Below are positions 35,555-44,588 of a stretch of DNA of 64,000 nucleotides, piece by piece. This DNA comes from Thainema sp966674685 (GTDB lineage Bacteria > Cyanobacteriota > Cyanobacteriia > Phormidesmidales > Phormidesmidaceae), in NCBI GenBank assembly GCA_966674685.1, contig CBKWJC010000010.1, positions 1 to 64,000 of the forward strand, written 5' to 3'. The notes beneath the pieces are model-generated. The model had not been told where the DNA came from. It searched no databases and saw only the letters and a program-made list of their open reading frames with translations. Numbering within the stretch: the first letter of the stretch is position 1; every line of letters starts with the position of its first letter. Position numbers and translations under genes: made by a program.

Positions 35555-37732
35555 TTATCCGATCTGGCGTAGAACCATTAGCGATCGCGCCACGACGCGA
35601 ATCGGTTTATCACCTGTAAAAATCACCGTTTCATCCAGAAAGCGCAGTTTCTTCGTATCCAGCACTAACCCCCACTGGCGATCTTGCAGACCGTCTGGAA
35701 TGCTATACTTTAGCGCCTCATAGTAGGCATTGAAGAAGAGCAGAAAATTATCATCAATTACCCGCTCACCCCGGTAGCCCGGTGCGGCAATCTCTTCACC
35801 ATTGAGGAAAATGCTGATCGACTTGGCCGAGCCATCATGCCACTGTTCTTCGCTCATCGTCGTACCATCAGGATTAAACCAGCCGATGTCAATGACGCCA
35901 GAGCCATGAATTTCTCGACCCTGAAACCAGTGTCGCCGCCGAAAGACGGGATGCTGCATCCGAAACTGGATCAGCTGACGGGTAAATTCCAGCAAATCGG
36001 CATTTTTCTCGCGCAGATCCCAGTTGAACCAAGACAGCTCGTTGTCTTGACAGTAGGTATTGTTGTTGCCGTTCTGAGAGCGGCCTATTTCATCGCCACC
36101 TAGCAGCATTGGCACCCCCTGAGACAGCATCAGCGTTGCCAGAAAATTGCGCTGTTGCCTTGCCCGTAACTGTAGAACGACGGGATCATCGGTTAAGCCC
36201 TCTTCGCCACAGTTCCAGGAGCGGTTGTAGCTTTCACCATCCCGATTGTCCTCGCCGTTGGCCTCATTGTGCTTCTCGTTGTAGCTAACTAAATCGTTGA
36301 GCGTGAAGCCATCGTGAGCGGTGATGAAGTTAATGCTGGCGTGAGGCCGCCGACCGTTGATTTCATACAGGTCGGAACTGCCCGTAAACCGATAGGCAAA
36401 CTCGGCCATTCCGCTGTGCTCACTGCGCCACAGATCCCGAACCGTATCGCGATATTTGCCGTTCCATTCTGACCACAGCAGCGGAAACTTACCTACCTGA
36501 TAGCCACCTTCACCCACATCCCACGGTTCAGCGATTAGCTTAATCACGCTCAGCACGGGATCCTGGTGAATGATGTCAAAGAACGCTGCCAAGCTATCGA
36601 CTTCATACAGTTCTCGCGCCAGCGCCGAAGCCAAATCAAACCGGAAGCCGTCCACGTGCATTTCCAGCACCCAGTAGCGCAGGCTGTCCATAATTAGCTT
36701 CAAAATCTGGGGATGGCGCACATTGAGCGAGTTGCCGCAGCCCGTGAAGTCCATGTAGTAGCGCGGATTGTCCTCAACCAAGCGGTAGTAAGCGGCATTG
36801 TCAATGCCCCGGAAGCTGACGGTGGGGCCAAGGTGGTTGCCTTCGCCCGTGTGGTTATACACCACGTCTAGAATGACCTCAATGCCAGCCGCGTGCATGG
36901 CCTTGACCATTTCCTTGAACTCCCGCACCTGTTCGCCCATGATGCCGCTGGCGCTGTAGCCGGAGTAGGGAGCCATGTAGTTAATTGAATCGTAGCCCCA
37001 GTAGTTACGCAACCCATGTTCAACTAAGTGACCAGGACAGGCATTGAAGTGGTGGACAGGCAGCAGCTCAATCGCAGTGATCCCCAATGATTTTAAATGT
37101 GCGATCGCAGCCGGGTGAGCTAGTCCCGCATAGGTGCCCCGCAGATGCTCTGGGATATCCGGGTGCAGCATCGTAAACCCTTTGACATGGGTTTCGTAGA
37201 TCACCGTTTCATGCCAAGGCGTATCCAAAATGCGATCGCCGCCCCAATCAAACGAGTCATCCACCACTACGCACTTGGGGATCAGGTGAGCACTGTCTAA
37301 CTCATCCACGAATAGATCCAGCGACGGTTCAATATAGTCATCGCCCTGCTCATCTTCCGGTGGAGATGGCGGTAGCTCCGCCTCAGTATCATAGCCAAAC
37401 AGTTCCTGGCCGAATTTGAGATCACCTGCGATCGCTTTCGCGTAGGGATCAATTAACAGCTTATTAGGATTGAAGCGATGGCCTGCCAGGGGATTGTAGA
37501 GGCCATGTACCCGATAGCCATAGCGCTGCCCCGGCTGGATGCCTGGCACATACCCGTGCCAAATATAGTTATCTTCTTCTACCAGTTCAATACGGGTTTC
37601 ATGTCCTGACTCATCAAATAGACATAGCTCGACTTTGGTCGCGTTTTCTGAAAAAAGCGAAAAATTTGTCCCTTCTCCATCCCACGTTGCACCAAGGGGA
37701 TGAGTTGAACCTGGCCAAACAACTGGTTGCAT
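35555..37732 (-). CDS. glgX: glycogen debranching enzyme GlgX
   Basis: This 725-residue isoamylase-type GH13 enzyme cleaves alpha-1,6 branches of glycogen after phosphorylase trimming. I start at the Met of MQPVVWPGSTHPLGATWDGE, preceded by AAGGGA; a longer frame adds eight residues. An N-terminal CBM48 domain (about 10-130) is followed by the GH13 barrel. The catalytic nucleophile is Asp366 in VDGFRFDLA, the acid/base Glu402 in IAEPWD, and the stabiliser Asp474 in TAHDGF. A conserved NEANGEDNRDG loop follows. The C-terminal ~100 residues form the beta domain. It is complete and monocistronic. Glycogen turnover links it to dark metabolism. Confidence 0.95.
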   Translation of the reverse strand: MQPVVWPGSTHPLGATWDGEGTNFSLFSENATKVELCLFDESGHETRIELVEEDNYIWHGYVPGIQPGQRYGYRVHGLYNPLAGHRFNPNKLLIDPYAKAIAGDLKFGQELFGYDTEAELPPSPPEDEQGDDYIEPSLDLFVDELDSAHLIPKCVVVDDSFDWGGDRILDTPWHETVIYETHVKGFTMLHPDIPEHLRGTYAGLAHPAAIAHLKSLGITAIELLPVHHFNACPGHLVEHGLRNYWGYDSINYMAPYSGYSASGIMGEQVREFKEMVKAMHAAGIEVILDVVYNHTGEGNHLGPTVSFRGIDNAAYYRLVEDNPRYYMDFTGCGNSLNVRHPQILKLIMDSLRYWVLEMHVDGFRFDLASALARELYEVDSLAAFFDIIHQDPVLSVIKLIAEPWDVGEGGYQVGKFPLLWSEWNGKYRDTVRDLWRSEHSGMAEFAYRFTGSSDLYEINGRRPHASINFITAHDGFTLNDLVSYNEKHNEANGEDNRDGESYNRSWNCGEEGLTDDPVVLQLRARQQRNFLATLMLSQGVPMLLGGDEIGRSQNGNNNTYCQDNELSWFNWDLREKNADLLEFTRQLIQFRMQHPVFRRRHWFQGREIHGSGVIDIGWFNPDGTTMSEEQWHDGSAKSISIFLNGEEIAAPGYRGERVIDDNFLLFFNAYYEALKYSIPDGLQDRQWGLVLDTKKLRFLDETVIFTGDKPIRVVARSLMVLRQIG

Positions 37733-38424
37733 CGCTGTCCCTTCAATACAAGTCAATACAAGTCAATACAAGTCAATACAAATCTGATAAAACCTGATAA
37801 AACCTGGCTGCACCTTGTTTCTCGTCTCACATCTTACACCTGAAACTTTTGAGACACAGTCGGCGCACAATCTTCTTCTCTTCAACCCACGTTTCATTAA
37901 ATGCAAAACGCGCACAATCGAAATCAAAACAAGTTCAGAGCTTCCACCCTACCCTACTGCAAAGTTTTAGAACTGCGTCCGACTTAAGCTACATTTCCCT
38001 GACTTAATCTCTGATTAAATGCTGCTTATCCTAAAAGCGGAGGGTTCTATCAAGCAGATTTCAGCTCCAGAATAAATTCGGGTTCGCAGCAGCTTTACGA
38101 CCCAATCCACTGCATACTACAGCGTTCCCCACACTGGCGAAGTACAGAGATACTTTTCTGCTTCCGGCAGAGAAACACTTCTATGTACCTCACGCAGTTG
38201 AAAAATACTATATAAAGCCTCATCCAGGTATTTTACTCCGGTCATCAGATATCCTTAGACCTAAAATGTATCAGGGCTGGTACGTTGCTGGTATGTTTGA
38301 AATGTCGAAGTAGCCGACGCAATCACTCGACTAATAGACGCAAACTAACGCAAATTTGCAATTGCTGGCCAACATCACTCAGCAACAATGACACAGCAAG
38401 ATCAGCGACAATGGTTGAATTCAA
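37733..38424. other. 692-bp intergenic region with tandem decamer
   Basis: A 10-bp unit AGTCAATACA is repeated about three and a half times at 37746-37783, just upstream of glgX. It is followed by a duplicated TGATAAAACC. The remainder is AT-rich with no convincing gene or hairpin; it must contain the promoters of glgX (minus) and the YaaW-family gene (plus). Confidence 0.55.
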
Positions 38425-39315
38425 ATGCTCCGTGGAGGTATGACACCCGTGGATGAGCTAAGGGCGGGATTAGAACTCGCGACTGAAGATGAGCTAGCCG
38501 TTCTAACGGACTTAATGTTTCGTCGTCGCTTAAATCCGCTGGACTATCTATGCAGTCCGGAACCGACTGATATCCAAAGTCAGCACTACGACGACTGGAT
38601 AGCTTCCCTAGAAGATCGCTTTCGGTTTCTCGCCGCAGACGGCATGACTGTCCTGAAAGGTCAAGCACAAACTGTTAGCTATCGCCAAGCCCTCATCCAG
38701 CTTTGTCGCTTTTTGAAGATCACCTATACGCCGGATTGGAGCACGCTCGACCTAGAATCCGAGATTTTCCTTCATTTGCTGCTGCGAACCTGGAATCGGC
38801 TACCGAGCCAAGAGAAAACGGCTTTAGCAAATAGCGTAAAAGCATCCCTCAATAGGGCTCAATTGACGCCCCATCTACCTCCTGCATTACGTCGCGATCC
38901 CTTACGGCTGTTGCTCAAAGGCAGTAGTGCGCTGGCGGTTTCGTCGGTGCTGCGGCCTTGGTTACTGAAACAAATTGCCCGTCAGTTTGCTGTGCAAGCA
39001 GCCACCTATCAGGCGGCAAAGCAAACGCTAGTACGAGGCGGCACAGCGGTGGCCACGCAGGTTCAAAGTCGGGTAGCGGCTCAGATGGCGGCGCGCGGCA
39101 TGGCGGTACAGACGGCTCGCTACAGTGCAGTCCGCAGCGTTATGGCGTTTTTAGGCCCTGCCCTATGGGCTTATTTCTTTGCGGATTTGGGCTGGCGAAC
39201 GATTTCAATTAACTATGGTCGGATTTTGCCCGTTGTGTTTATTTTGGCTCAGATTCGCTTGACTCGGTCTGTGGAGGATTGCGAGATGGAGCAATGGATA
39301 CAGGTGCTGGAATAA
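38425..39315 (+). CDS. YaaW/UPF0174-like protein with C-terminal hydrophobic segment
   Basis: This 296-residue protein resembles the YaaW (UPF0174, DUF3944-containing) family. It opens with a short DELRAGLELATEDELAVLTDLMF helix typical of DUF3944. A helical middle with Arg/Leu-rich segments and an Ala-rich amphipathic region (about 195-250, QSRVAAQMAARGMAVQ) follow, and then a hydrophobic C-terminal segment (about 250-285). A GGAGG lies only one nt before the second Met (residue 6), too close for it, so the first ATG is kept. No function is established for the family. The identification is by overall pattern and is moderate. Confidence 0.6.
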   Translation: MLRGGMTPVDELRAGLELATEDELAVLTDLMFRRRLNPLDYLCSPEPTDIQSQHYDDWIASLEDRFRFLAADGMTVLKGQAQTVSYRQALIQLCRFLKITYTPDWSTLDLESEIFLHLLLRTWNRLPSQEKTALANSVKASLNRAQLTPHLPPALRRDPLRLLLKGSSALAVSSVLRPWLLKQIARQFAVQAATYQAAKQTLVRGGTAVATQVQSRVAAQMAARGMAVQTARYSAVRSVMAFLGPALWAYFFADLGWRTISINYGRILPVVFILAQIRLTRSVEDCEMEQWIQVLE

Positions 39316-39362
39316 ACGTGAGTTCACAAGAGAAGTAGGTGGCCTTAATGAACGCACTTAGA

Positions 39363-39402
39363 AGCTGGGGAAAAGCCCCTCAGGGGTGCTCCCCGTCTTT
39401 TA
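39363..39402 (+). terminator. nested hairpin with U-run
   Basis: GGGG/CCCC outer and GCCCC/GGGG inner stems are followed by GTCTTTTATAT, about 50 bp past the upstream stop. Confidence 0.65.
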
Positions 39403-39578
39403 TATGCATTTTGTTGATGTGATGTTATTGATGGGCTGCTACTTCGTTATATTCCTGATCGCGCCTATTCTCGTTAAAATACCGGGAGACCTGTTGGCAG
39501 GACAAGAGTTTTGCTGAGCCAGCTAGCGTCTAAACTGCTCTGACTGAAAGGACGAACTGAACAGGATTGTATTCGTGT

Positions 39579-40454
39579 ATGGCGACTTCAAAAGCACCCG
39601 CAGATACTTATTACGACCTGTTAGGATTAGCTCCTTCTGCCTCTGTCCAAGACATTCGCCGCGCCTATCGCGATCGCAGTAAGCTCTATCATCCCGATAC
39701 GACCCAGTTACCGCCAGAACTGGCTAAGGCCAAGTTTCATCTCCTAAACGAAGCCTATGCTACCCTCAGCAGTCCAGAACGACGGTTGCAGTACGATCAG
39801 AAGATTGGCTACTCGCGGATTCCGGTGATTCAGGTGCGCTCAGATTTGAATCGACCTGTGAATCGCGATCGCAATCAGCCCTTTCGCTCAACGAAAGATT
39901 ATCTTGATCCCACTGATCGACCGCTATCCGCAGGCGAAATGTTTGCCCTATTTTTACTGGGGATTACCTTTGTAGCCTGTTTAATCCTAGTAGTCACAAT
40001 TGGCTTAACGCAAGGAGAATCAGCCTTTCGCTTCTATCCGGCCCAGGTGCCGCTCGACTTCCTAAGATCGGCTTACAAGCAAGATGCAGCGGTCTCTCAA
40101 CCCAGCGATCCGTCACTAGCTCCTCAATCTGAGTTGCCAGCGATACTAACAGCTCCGCCTGTTCAACCCGCTAGGTCACCTCTGGAACAGTTGTCCACTC
40201 ATTCTCAGGCACAAGAAACAGCGGTTCCTTATCTCCCAGCACCATCATCCGCCGCACTACCCTCGAATCAGCGAGAAGATACGCGGGAATCTGCTCATAA
40301 GCAGGGTACAGTTTCGGCGTCACCTTCTCATCCTTTGAGTCCGCAATCTCCCGGTTCTCAGCAATCAGCAACAACGAATGAGTCCGAATCATCTGCTAAA
40401 ACAGTCGCTGATCCGGATATACAAGTACCTCAGATAGATGATAAATCTTTATAG
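39579..40454 (+). CDS. membrane-anchored J-domain protein
   Basis: This 291-residue protein begins at MATSKAPADTYYDLLGL. The J domain (about 10-75) has the essential HPD in SKLYHPDTT and should stimulate a DnaK-type chaperone. It lacks the Gly/Phe and zinc-finger regions of DnaJ. A single membrane helix (about 125-148, FALFLLGITFVACLILVVTI) is followed by a Ser/Pro/Gln-rich, probably disordered tail of about 140 residues. The J domain therefore sits on the cytoplasmic side if the topology is N-in. A DUF3143 gene follows 67 bp downstream, a pairing seen in other cyanobacteria. Confidence 0.88.
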   Translation: MATSKAPADTYYDLLGLAPSASVQDIRRAYRDRSKLYHPDTTQLPPELAKAKFHLLNEAYATLSSPERRLQYDQKIGYSRIPVIQVRSDLNRPVNRDRNQPFRSTKDYLDPTDRPLSAGEMFALFLLGITFVACLILVVTIGLTQGESAFRFYPAQVPLDFLRSAYKQDAAVSQPSDPSLAPQSELPAILTAPPVQPARSPLEQLSTHSQAQETAVPYLPAPSSAALPSNQREDTRESAHKQGTVSASPSHPLSPQSPGSQQSATTNESESSAKTVADPDIQVPQIDDKSL

Positions 40455-40521
40455 TTAAGGTCAGGCTCATTTGAAGCTAGGGCCGCCTTTTCGTCATCAA
40501 CGCAGTTTAATTTCTACAAGC

Positions 40522-40797
40522 ATGACCCTTCCTTCACCGGATACACCACTGTACAATCATCCCCTGCCCGATATTGAAGCCTGGTTAATCTCCAAAGGCT
40601 GTGAGCAGGATCAAGATAATTTGCACTGTTGGAGTGTGGAACGCCCAGACTGGCACGCGGATTTGATTTTAGATACGGATTCGCTGCTGGTTCGCTATCG
40701 TCGCACTCAGGATGGGGCAGGAGGCGAAATTCAGCGTGGTTTCAAGTATTCTCTCAGTCGCCAAGATCTAGATGAGGCGATTTTTTCAGGCCCATAG
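40522..40797 (+). CDS. DUF3143 family protein
   Basis: This 91-residue soluble protein is a DUF3143 member, found mainly in cyanobacteria. The likely start is MTLPSPDTPLYNHPLPDIE; upstream in-frame residues start at a TTG and are not conserved-looking. The core is IEAWLISKGCEQD, then SVERPDWHADLILDTDSLLVRY, and a C-terminal YSLSRQDLDEAIF. It probably shares a transcript with the J-domain gene. Function is unknown; a link to chaperone work is only inferred from position. Confidence 0.8.
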   Translation: MTLPSPDTPLYNHPLPDIEAWLISKGCEQDQDNLHCWSVERPDWHADLILDTDSLLVRYRRTQDGAGGEIQRGFKYSLSRQDLDEAIFSGP

Positions 40798-40808
40798 TTA
40801 ATGTCTAG

Positions 40809-40891
40809 AGTGGTTCTTTCATGCTTATCTAGAACCACTATAAAAACCAAAAGCAAAGGGGGACGCTGTGGCGCAGCGTCCCCCTTTGCTT
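40809..40891. terminator. two hairpins between convergent DUF3143 and uppS
   Basis: A 9-bp stem AGTGGTTCT/AGAACCACT (40809-40839) is followed by TATAAAA. A perfect 18-bp stem with 5-nt loop (40851-40868 / 40874-40891) sits 11 bp before the uppS stop. The second, with A/T-rich stem ends, suits bidirectional termination. Confidence 0.75.
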
Positions 40892-40902
40892 GGCCAAGCC
40901 AC

Positions 40903-41652
40903 CTAAACTTTGCCAAAGCGACGGTGGCGCTGTTGATAGTTCGATAGTGCTTGATGGAACTCGGCTCGGTCAAAGTCAGGCCAGAGGGTTTCTGTGACGT
41001 AAATTTCAGCGTAGGCCATTTGCCACAGCAGGAAGTTACTCAGTCGCAGTTCGCCACTGGTACGAATGAGCAGATCGGGATCACTTAAGCCAACCGTATA
41101 AAGATGCTGCTCAAAGGTTGACTCATCAATCGCATCTGGTGAAAGTTTGCCTTGTTGAACTTGAGTTGCGATCGCACGACAGGCATTAAGAATTTCCTGG
41201 CGACCACCATAGTTGGTTGCCACCGTAAACTGGATGCCCTGATTATGTGCCGTTTTAGTCATAGCCCGATCGATTTCGGCCTGGAGCGAATTGGGCAAAG
41301 CCGCCAAATTGCCCGCAAACCGAATCCGCACATTTTCCCGCATCATCTCTTCCAGTTCCCGCCGCAGAACCCGCTCAAACAGCGTCATGAGAAAATCGAC
41401 TTCTTCTAATGGGCGACCCCAGTTTTCAGTTGAAAACGCATAAGCAGTTAGGGCTTGTATGCCCCAGTCCCGGCTGCACCGTAAGAGATCTTTGAGGGTA
41501 TCCACGCCCTTACGGTGACCCATAATGCGCGGCAGGCCCCGCTGCTTGGCCCAGCGGCCATTGCCATCCATGATGACTGCAACATGTTTGGGTAACCGAT
41601 CCTGATCGAGATCTTGGGGCAGAGCTTGATACGAAGGTGACTGAGCAGTCAT
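40903..41652 (-). CDS. uppS: isoprenyl (undecaprenyl) diphosphate synthase
   Basis: This 249-residue cis-prenyltransferase condenses isopentenyl diphosphate onto farnesyl diphosphate to make the C55 carrier for peptidoglycan and polysaccharide. The active-site Asp29 is in VAVIMDGNGRWAKQRGLP. Conserved GHRKGV, TAYAFSTENW, and the C-terminal IRTSGELRLSNFLLWQ with RxxxRLSNF are all present. Its start codon overlaps the end of cdaA by 4 bp, indicating translational coupling. Confidence 0.95.
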   Translation of the reverse strand: MTAQSPSYQALPQDLDQDRLPKHVAVIMDGNGRWAKQRGLPRIMGHRKGVDTLKDLLRCSRDWGIQALTAYAFSTENWGRPLEEVDFLMTLFERVLRRELEEMMRENVRIRFAGNLAALPNSLQAEIDRAMTKTAHNQGIQFTVATNYGGRQEILNACRAIATQVQQGKLSPDAIDESTFEQHLYTVGLSDPDLLIRTSGELRLSNFLLWQMAYAEIYVTETLWPDFDRAEFHQALSNYQQRHRRFGKV

Positions 41653-42572
41653 TTTTTCTCCCGCGAAGCCGAGAATGAACGACGAAAAATCCGTGTAGCG
41701 AACGCCTGCGCTCCCCCAATAAACCGACGCCCCAGACTGAGCAGTTGGGGAGAAACCGCATCCCGTTCAACAGATTGAGAAAATTTAGCCCTCAGCAGTT
41801 CCCTCAGTTTACTGCTGGTCAGAGGCCGATTGAGTAATCCTCGCTCAGCCAGGGAAATGGATCCTGTCTCTTCAGATACCACAACGCAGATACAGTTTTC
41901 TACCCGTTCCGTGATCCCCATAGCGGCTCGGTGGCGGGTTCCCAACTGGCGGGAGGCCGTCCGCTCCGAAATCGGCAAAATCACGCCTGCCGAAACGAGC
42001 CGCGATCCCCGAATGAATACTGCACCATCATGGAGCAGCGTACTGGTTTGAAAGATCGTTTGCAGAATTTCTTTCGAGACTTCCGCATTGATGCGAACGC
42101 CTGGAACGGAAAAGTCTCGTTCATCAATGGGGCGATCGGTTTCGAGAATGAGCAGCGCCCCCGTTCGGTTTTGAGACAGTTCTTTGACCGCATCCACAAT
42201 TTCATCAATCACATTCTCTGGCTTTGGGATCTGCTCTTGCGCCGGACGGAATAGCTGCACAATTTCGCCCCGACCAATCTGCTCCAGCAAGCGGCGAAAC
42301 TCGGCCTGCAAGATAAACGCCATCGCCACGGCGGAGCCAATGACGAGCTTATCTAGCACAAAGCTGAGTAAGGTTAAACCTACCGCTCGGCTCAGTGCAG
42401 CGGCCAACATTAAGACAATTAGCCCCCGAACCAGCCACAGCGTTCTGCGATCGCCAATGACCACCAGGACCAAGTAGGTCAGCGCCAGCACCAGTACAAC
42501 ATCAACCAGTGGAAGCAGCACAGACTGAGTGATTGTAAACTTTTCCAGCCATTGCTTCCAGAGATTTCCCAT
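41649..42572 (-). CDS. cdaA: diadenylate cyclase CdaA
   Basis: CdaA makes c-di-AMP from two ATP. The 307-residue protein has about three N-terminal membrane helices (15-80) followed by a DAC domain with both catalytic motifs, LLHDGAVFI (DGA) and LGTRHRAAMG (RHR). A basic C-terminal tail (RIFRRSFSASREKK) extends beyond the usual ~270 residues. In cyanobacteria c-di-AMP is tied to night survival, osmotic balance and the SbtB carbon-sensing protein. It sits between lysA and uppS on one strand; lysA-cdaA-uppS is a recurring cyanobacterial order. Confidence 0.95.
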   Translation of the reverse strand: MGNLWKQWLEKFTITQSVLLPLVDVVLVLALTYLVLVVIGDRRTLWLVRGLIVLMLAAALSRAVGLTLLSFVLDKLVIGSAVAMAFILQAEFRRLLEQIGRGEIVQLFRPAQEQIPKPENVIDEIVDAVKELSQNRTGALLILETDRPIDERDFSVPGVRINAEVSKEILQTIFQTSTLLHDGAVFIRGSRLVSAGVILPISERTASRQLGTRHRAAMGITERVENCICVVVSEETGSISLAERGLLNRPLTSSKLRELLRAKFSQSVERDAVSPQLLSLGRRFIGGAQAFATRIFRRSFSASREKK

Positions 42573-43122
42573 TGAACCGATCCAGACTAATCGTACGTAT
42601 TTACCGATACGAACTCACTGCTTTAACTATTTGCCCTATTTGCGAAATCTATAGCGAAGCTCTTTCGCCATAGATTTCGCCATAGTTGCACAGCGGGGAA
42701 AACAGCTTTCACTTCTATCGAAACTCCTAAGTTTACTTAACATCTTGCCCCAACGCCTAGAGGGTTTGTTTTACCGTTTTAGAACGGTAAAACAACAGTC
42801 CCAGATTTTAGATTGGATGCAAGATGATGCAGGATACAGTGCAGGACAGGAATTTATCGATGCCGCCTTGACTATCAGGCAAGAGTGAGAACTTATCTCT
42901 GCACATTTGCCTAATTGCAGTCTAACCTTTCTCCAGTTTAGGCTCCCATCTGGGAGTCCTGGCTGACAGAACCGATAAAATCGAGCTGAACTGGCTAAGT
43001 TTTGGCAGATCTGGAGCAAAACAAAGCAAGAGTCAGCTTTTATTTTTGTGATTTTTAGGCTTAACGGACGACCTGCGATCGCACCTGATCCCCATTTAGA
43101 GCCAAACTGGATTGATTTCTAT
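42573..43122. other. 550-bp spacer between lysA and cdaA
   Basis: It contains two hairpins: 42766-42795 (13-bp perfect stem TTGTTTTACCGTT, 4-nt loop), reading as a terminator for lysA on the minus strand, and 42642-42680 (17-bp arms, one mismatch), about 70 bp upstream of cdaA. No gene is seen. The spacing means lysA and cdaA are probably not one strict operon here. Confidence 0.6.
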
Positions 43123-44532
43123 CTAACCTCTCAACCGTTCAGGTAGCTGATCCTGCCGAATCAAATCCAAATAGGTTTCCCGCCGGAGAATGACACTGGC
43201 TTCTCCTTGATTTACTAAGACCGCAGCCGGACGGGGCACACGGTTATAGTTGGAGGCCATGCTGTAGTTATAAGCTCCCGTCGCGAACACTACGAGCGTG
43301 TCACCCGCCTGAGTTGGGGGCAGGCTCGCTTCCTGAATCACAATGTCACCCGATTCACAGTGTTTGCCAGCCACCGTCACGGTTTCAGTTTGTTCTGCCG
43401 AAAGCCGATTCGCCAGCGCAATCCGATACACCGACTGGTAGGTAATGGGGCGTGGATTATCTGACATGCCACCATCAACCGCCACATAGTTGCGGATACC
43501 GGGTACCGTTTTGTGAGAACCAACAGTGTAAGCCGTAACACAGGCCGTACCGATCAGTGACCGCCCCGGCTCACACATCAAACGTGGCAGTTCAACGCCC
43601 TCCGCTTGGCACGCGGCTTGAATCTGCTCACAGATTACCTGCACCCACTGCCGAATGCTGGGTGGATCGTCCGATTCGGCGTAGCAGATGCCCAGACCAC
43701 CACCAACATCAAGTTCTGTAATGGGTAGACCTAAACTGCGAGCCTGCTTCATCCAGCGCACCAAAACTCCCGCCAAATCTTGATGGGGCTGAAGTTCAAA
43801 AATCTGAGAGCCGATATGGGCATGTAAACCAACGCAGTTTAAGACAGACTGCTCGCTAATCTGCCGAAAAATATCCTCAAGCTGGTCGGGATCAAAGCCG
43901 AACTTGCTGTCTAGGTGCCCGGTGCGGATATATTCATGAGTGTGACACTCAATTCCCGGCGTCAGGCGCAACATGATCCGCACGGGCGCGAACTCAGACG
44001 CTTCATTTTGAGCGAGATGAATCAGCGTGTTCAGCTCAACTTCGTTGTCTACTACAATCGTGCAGCCTGAGCTAATCCCTTCGTACAGCTCATCGCGAGA
44101 CTTGTTGTTGCCGTGGAAATAAATGCGGCTGGGATCAACACCTGCTTCCAGCGCCGTATAGAGTTCTCCGCCAGAAACCACGTCAATGCCGAGTCCCTCT
44201 TGATCTGCGATCGCACATACGGCTAAACAGTTCCAAGCCTTAGATGCGTATAAAACCAACGTCTCACCCGGATAAAAATCGGCAAACGCGTCTTTGTATT
44301 GCCGACAGGTTGTCCGCAGCGTCTCTTCATCTAAGATATAGAGCGGTGACCCAAACTGCTCAACCAGCCGAGGCACATCGCAACCACCGATTTCGAGGTG
44401 ATCCTGCTGATTAGCGCGAGCGGTCAATGGGGCGATCTGTTGATTGGGCGATCGCTCAGTTGTTGATGCATCCGATGGTTCAGGAAGATATTGCAGACCA
44501 GAGTTGACGGGAGTGATAGGAGTCGAAACCAT
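43123..44532 (-). CDS. lysA: diaminopimelate decarboxylase
   Basis: LysA decarboxylates meso-diaminopimelate to lysine. This 469-residue fold-type III PLP enzyme has Lys98 in VLYASKAWN as the Schiff-base lysine. It also shows the ELDVGGGLGICY glycine loop, GVDPSRIYFHGNNKS, the CEPGRSL motif and the CESGDI cysteine motif. The N-terminal ~40 residues (STPITPVNSG and following) are extra and low in complexity, so the true start may be internal. It is divergent from rimI with only 56 bp between start codons. Confidence 0.93.
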   Translation of the reverse strand: MVSTPITPVNSGLQYLPEPSDASTTERSPNQQIAPLTARANQQDHLEIGGCDVPRLVEQFGSPLYILDEETLRTTCRQYKDAFADFYPGETLVLYASKAWNCLAVCAIADQEGLGIDVVSGGELYTALEAGVDPSRIYFHGNNKSRDELYEGISSGCTIVVDNEVELNTLIHLAQNEASEFAPVRIMLRLTPGIECHTHEYIRTGHLDSKFGFDPDQLEDIFRQISEQSVLNCVGLHAHIGSQIFELQPHQDLAGVLVRWMKQARSLGLPITELDVGGGLGICYAESDDPPSIRQWVQVICEQIQAACQAEGVELPRLMCEPGRSLIGTACVTAYTVGSHKTVPGIRNYVAVDGGMSDNPRPITYQSVYRIALANRLSAEQTETVTVAGKHCESGDIVIQEASLPPTQAGDTLVVFATGAYNYSMASNYNRVPRPAAVLVNQGEASVILRRETYLDLIRQDQLPERLRG

Positions 44533-44588
44533 TGCGATTGAAATAAGTTAAGGAGAACAGGCTGAAGAGTCTATTTTAAGAGAAAAGG

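Noticed and set aside
38434..38442. GGAGG as ribosome site for the second Met of the YaaW-family gene
   Set aside because: The spacing to that ATG is one nucleotide, too short to work normally; the first ATG at 38425 is kept with reservation.
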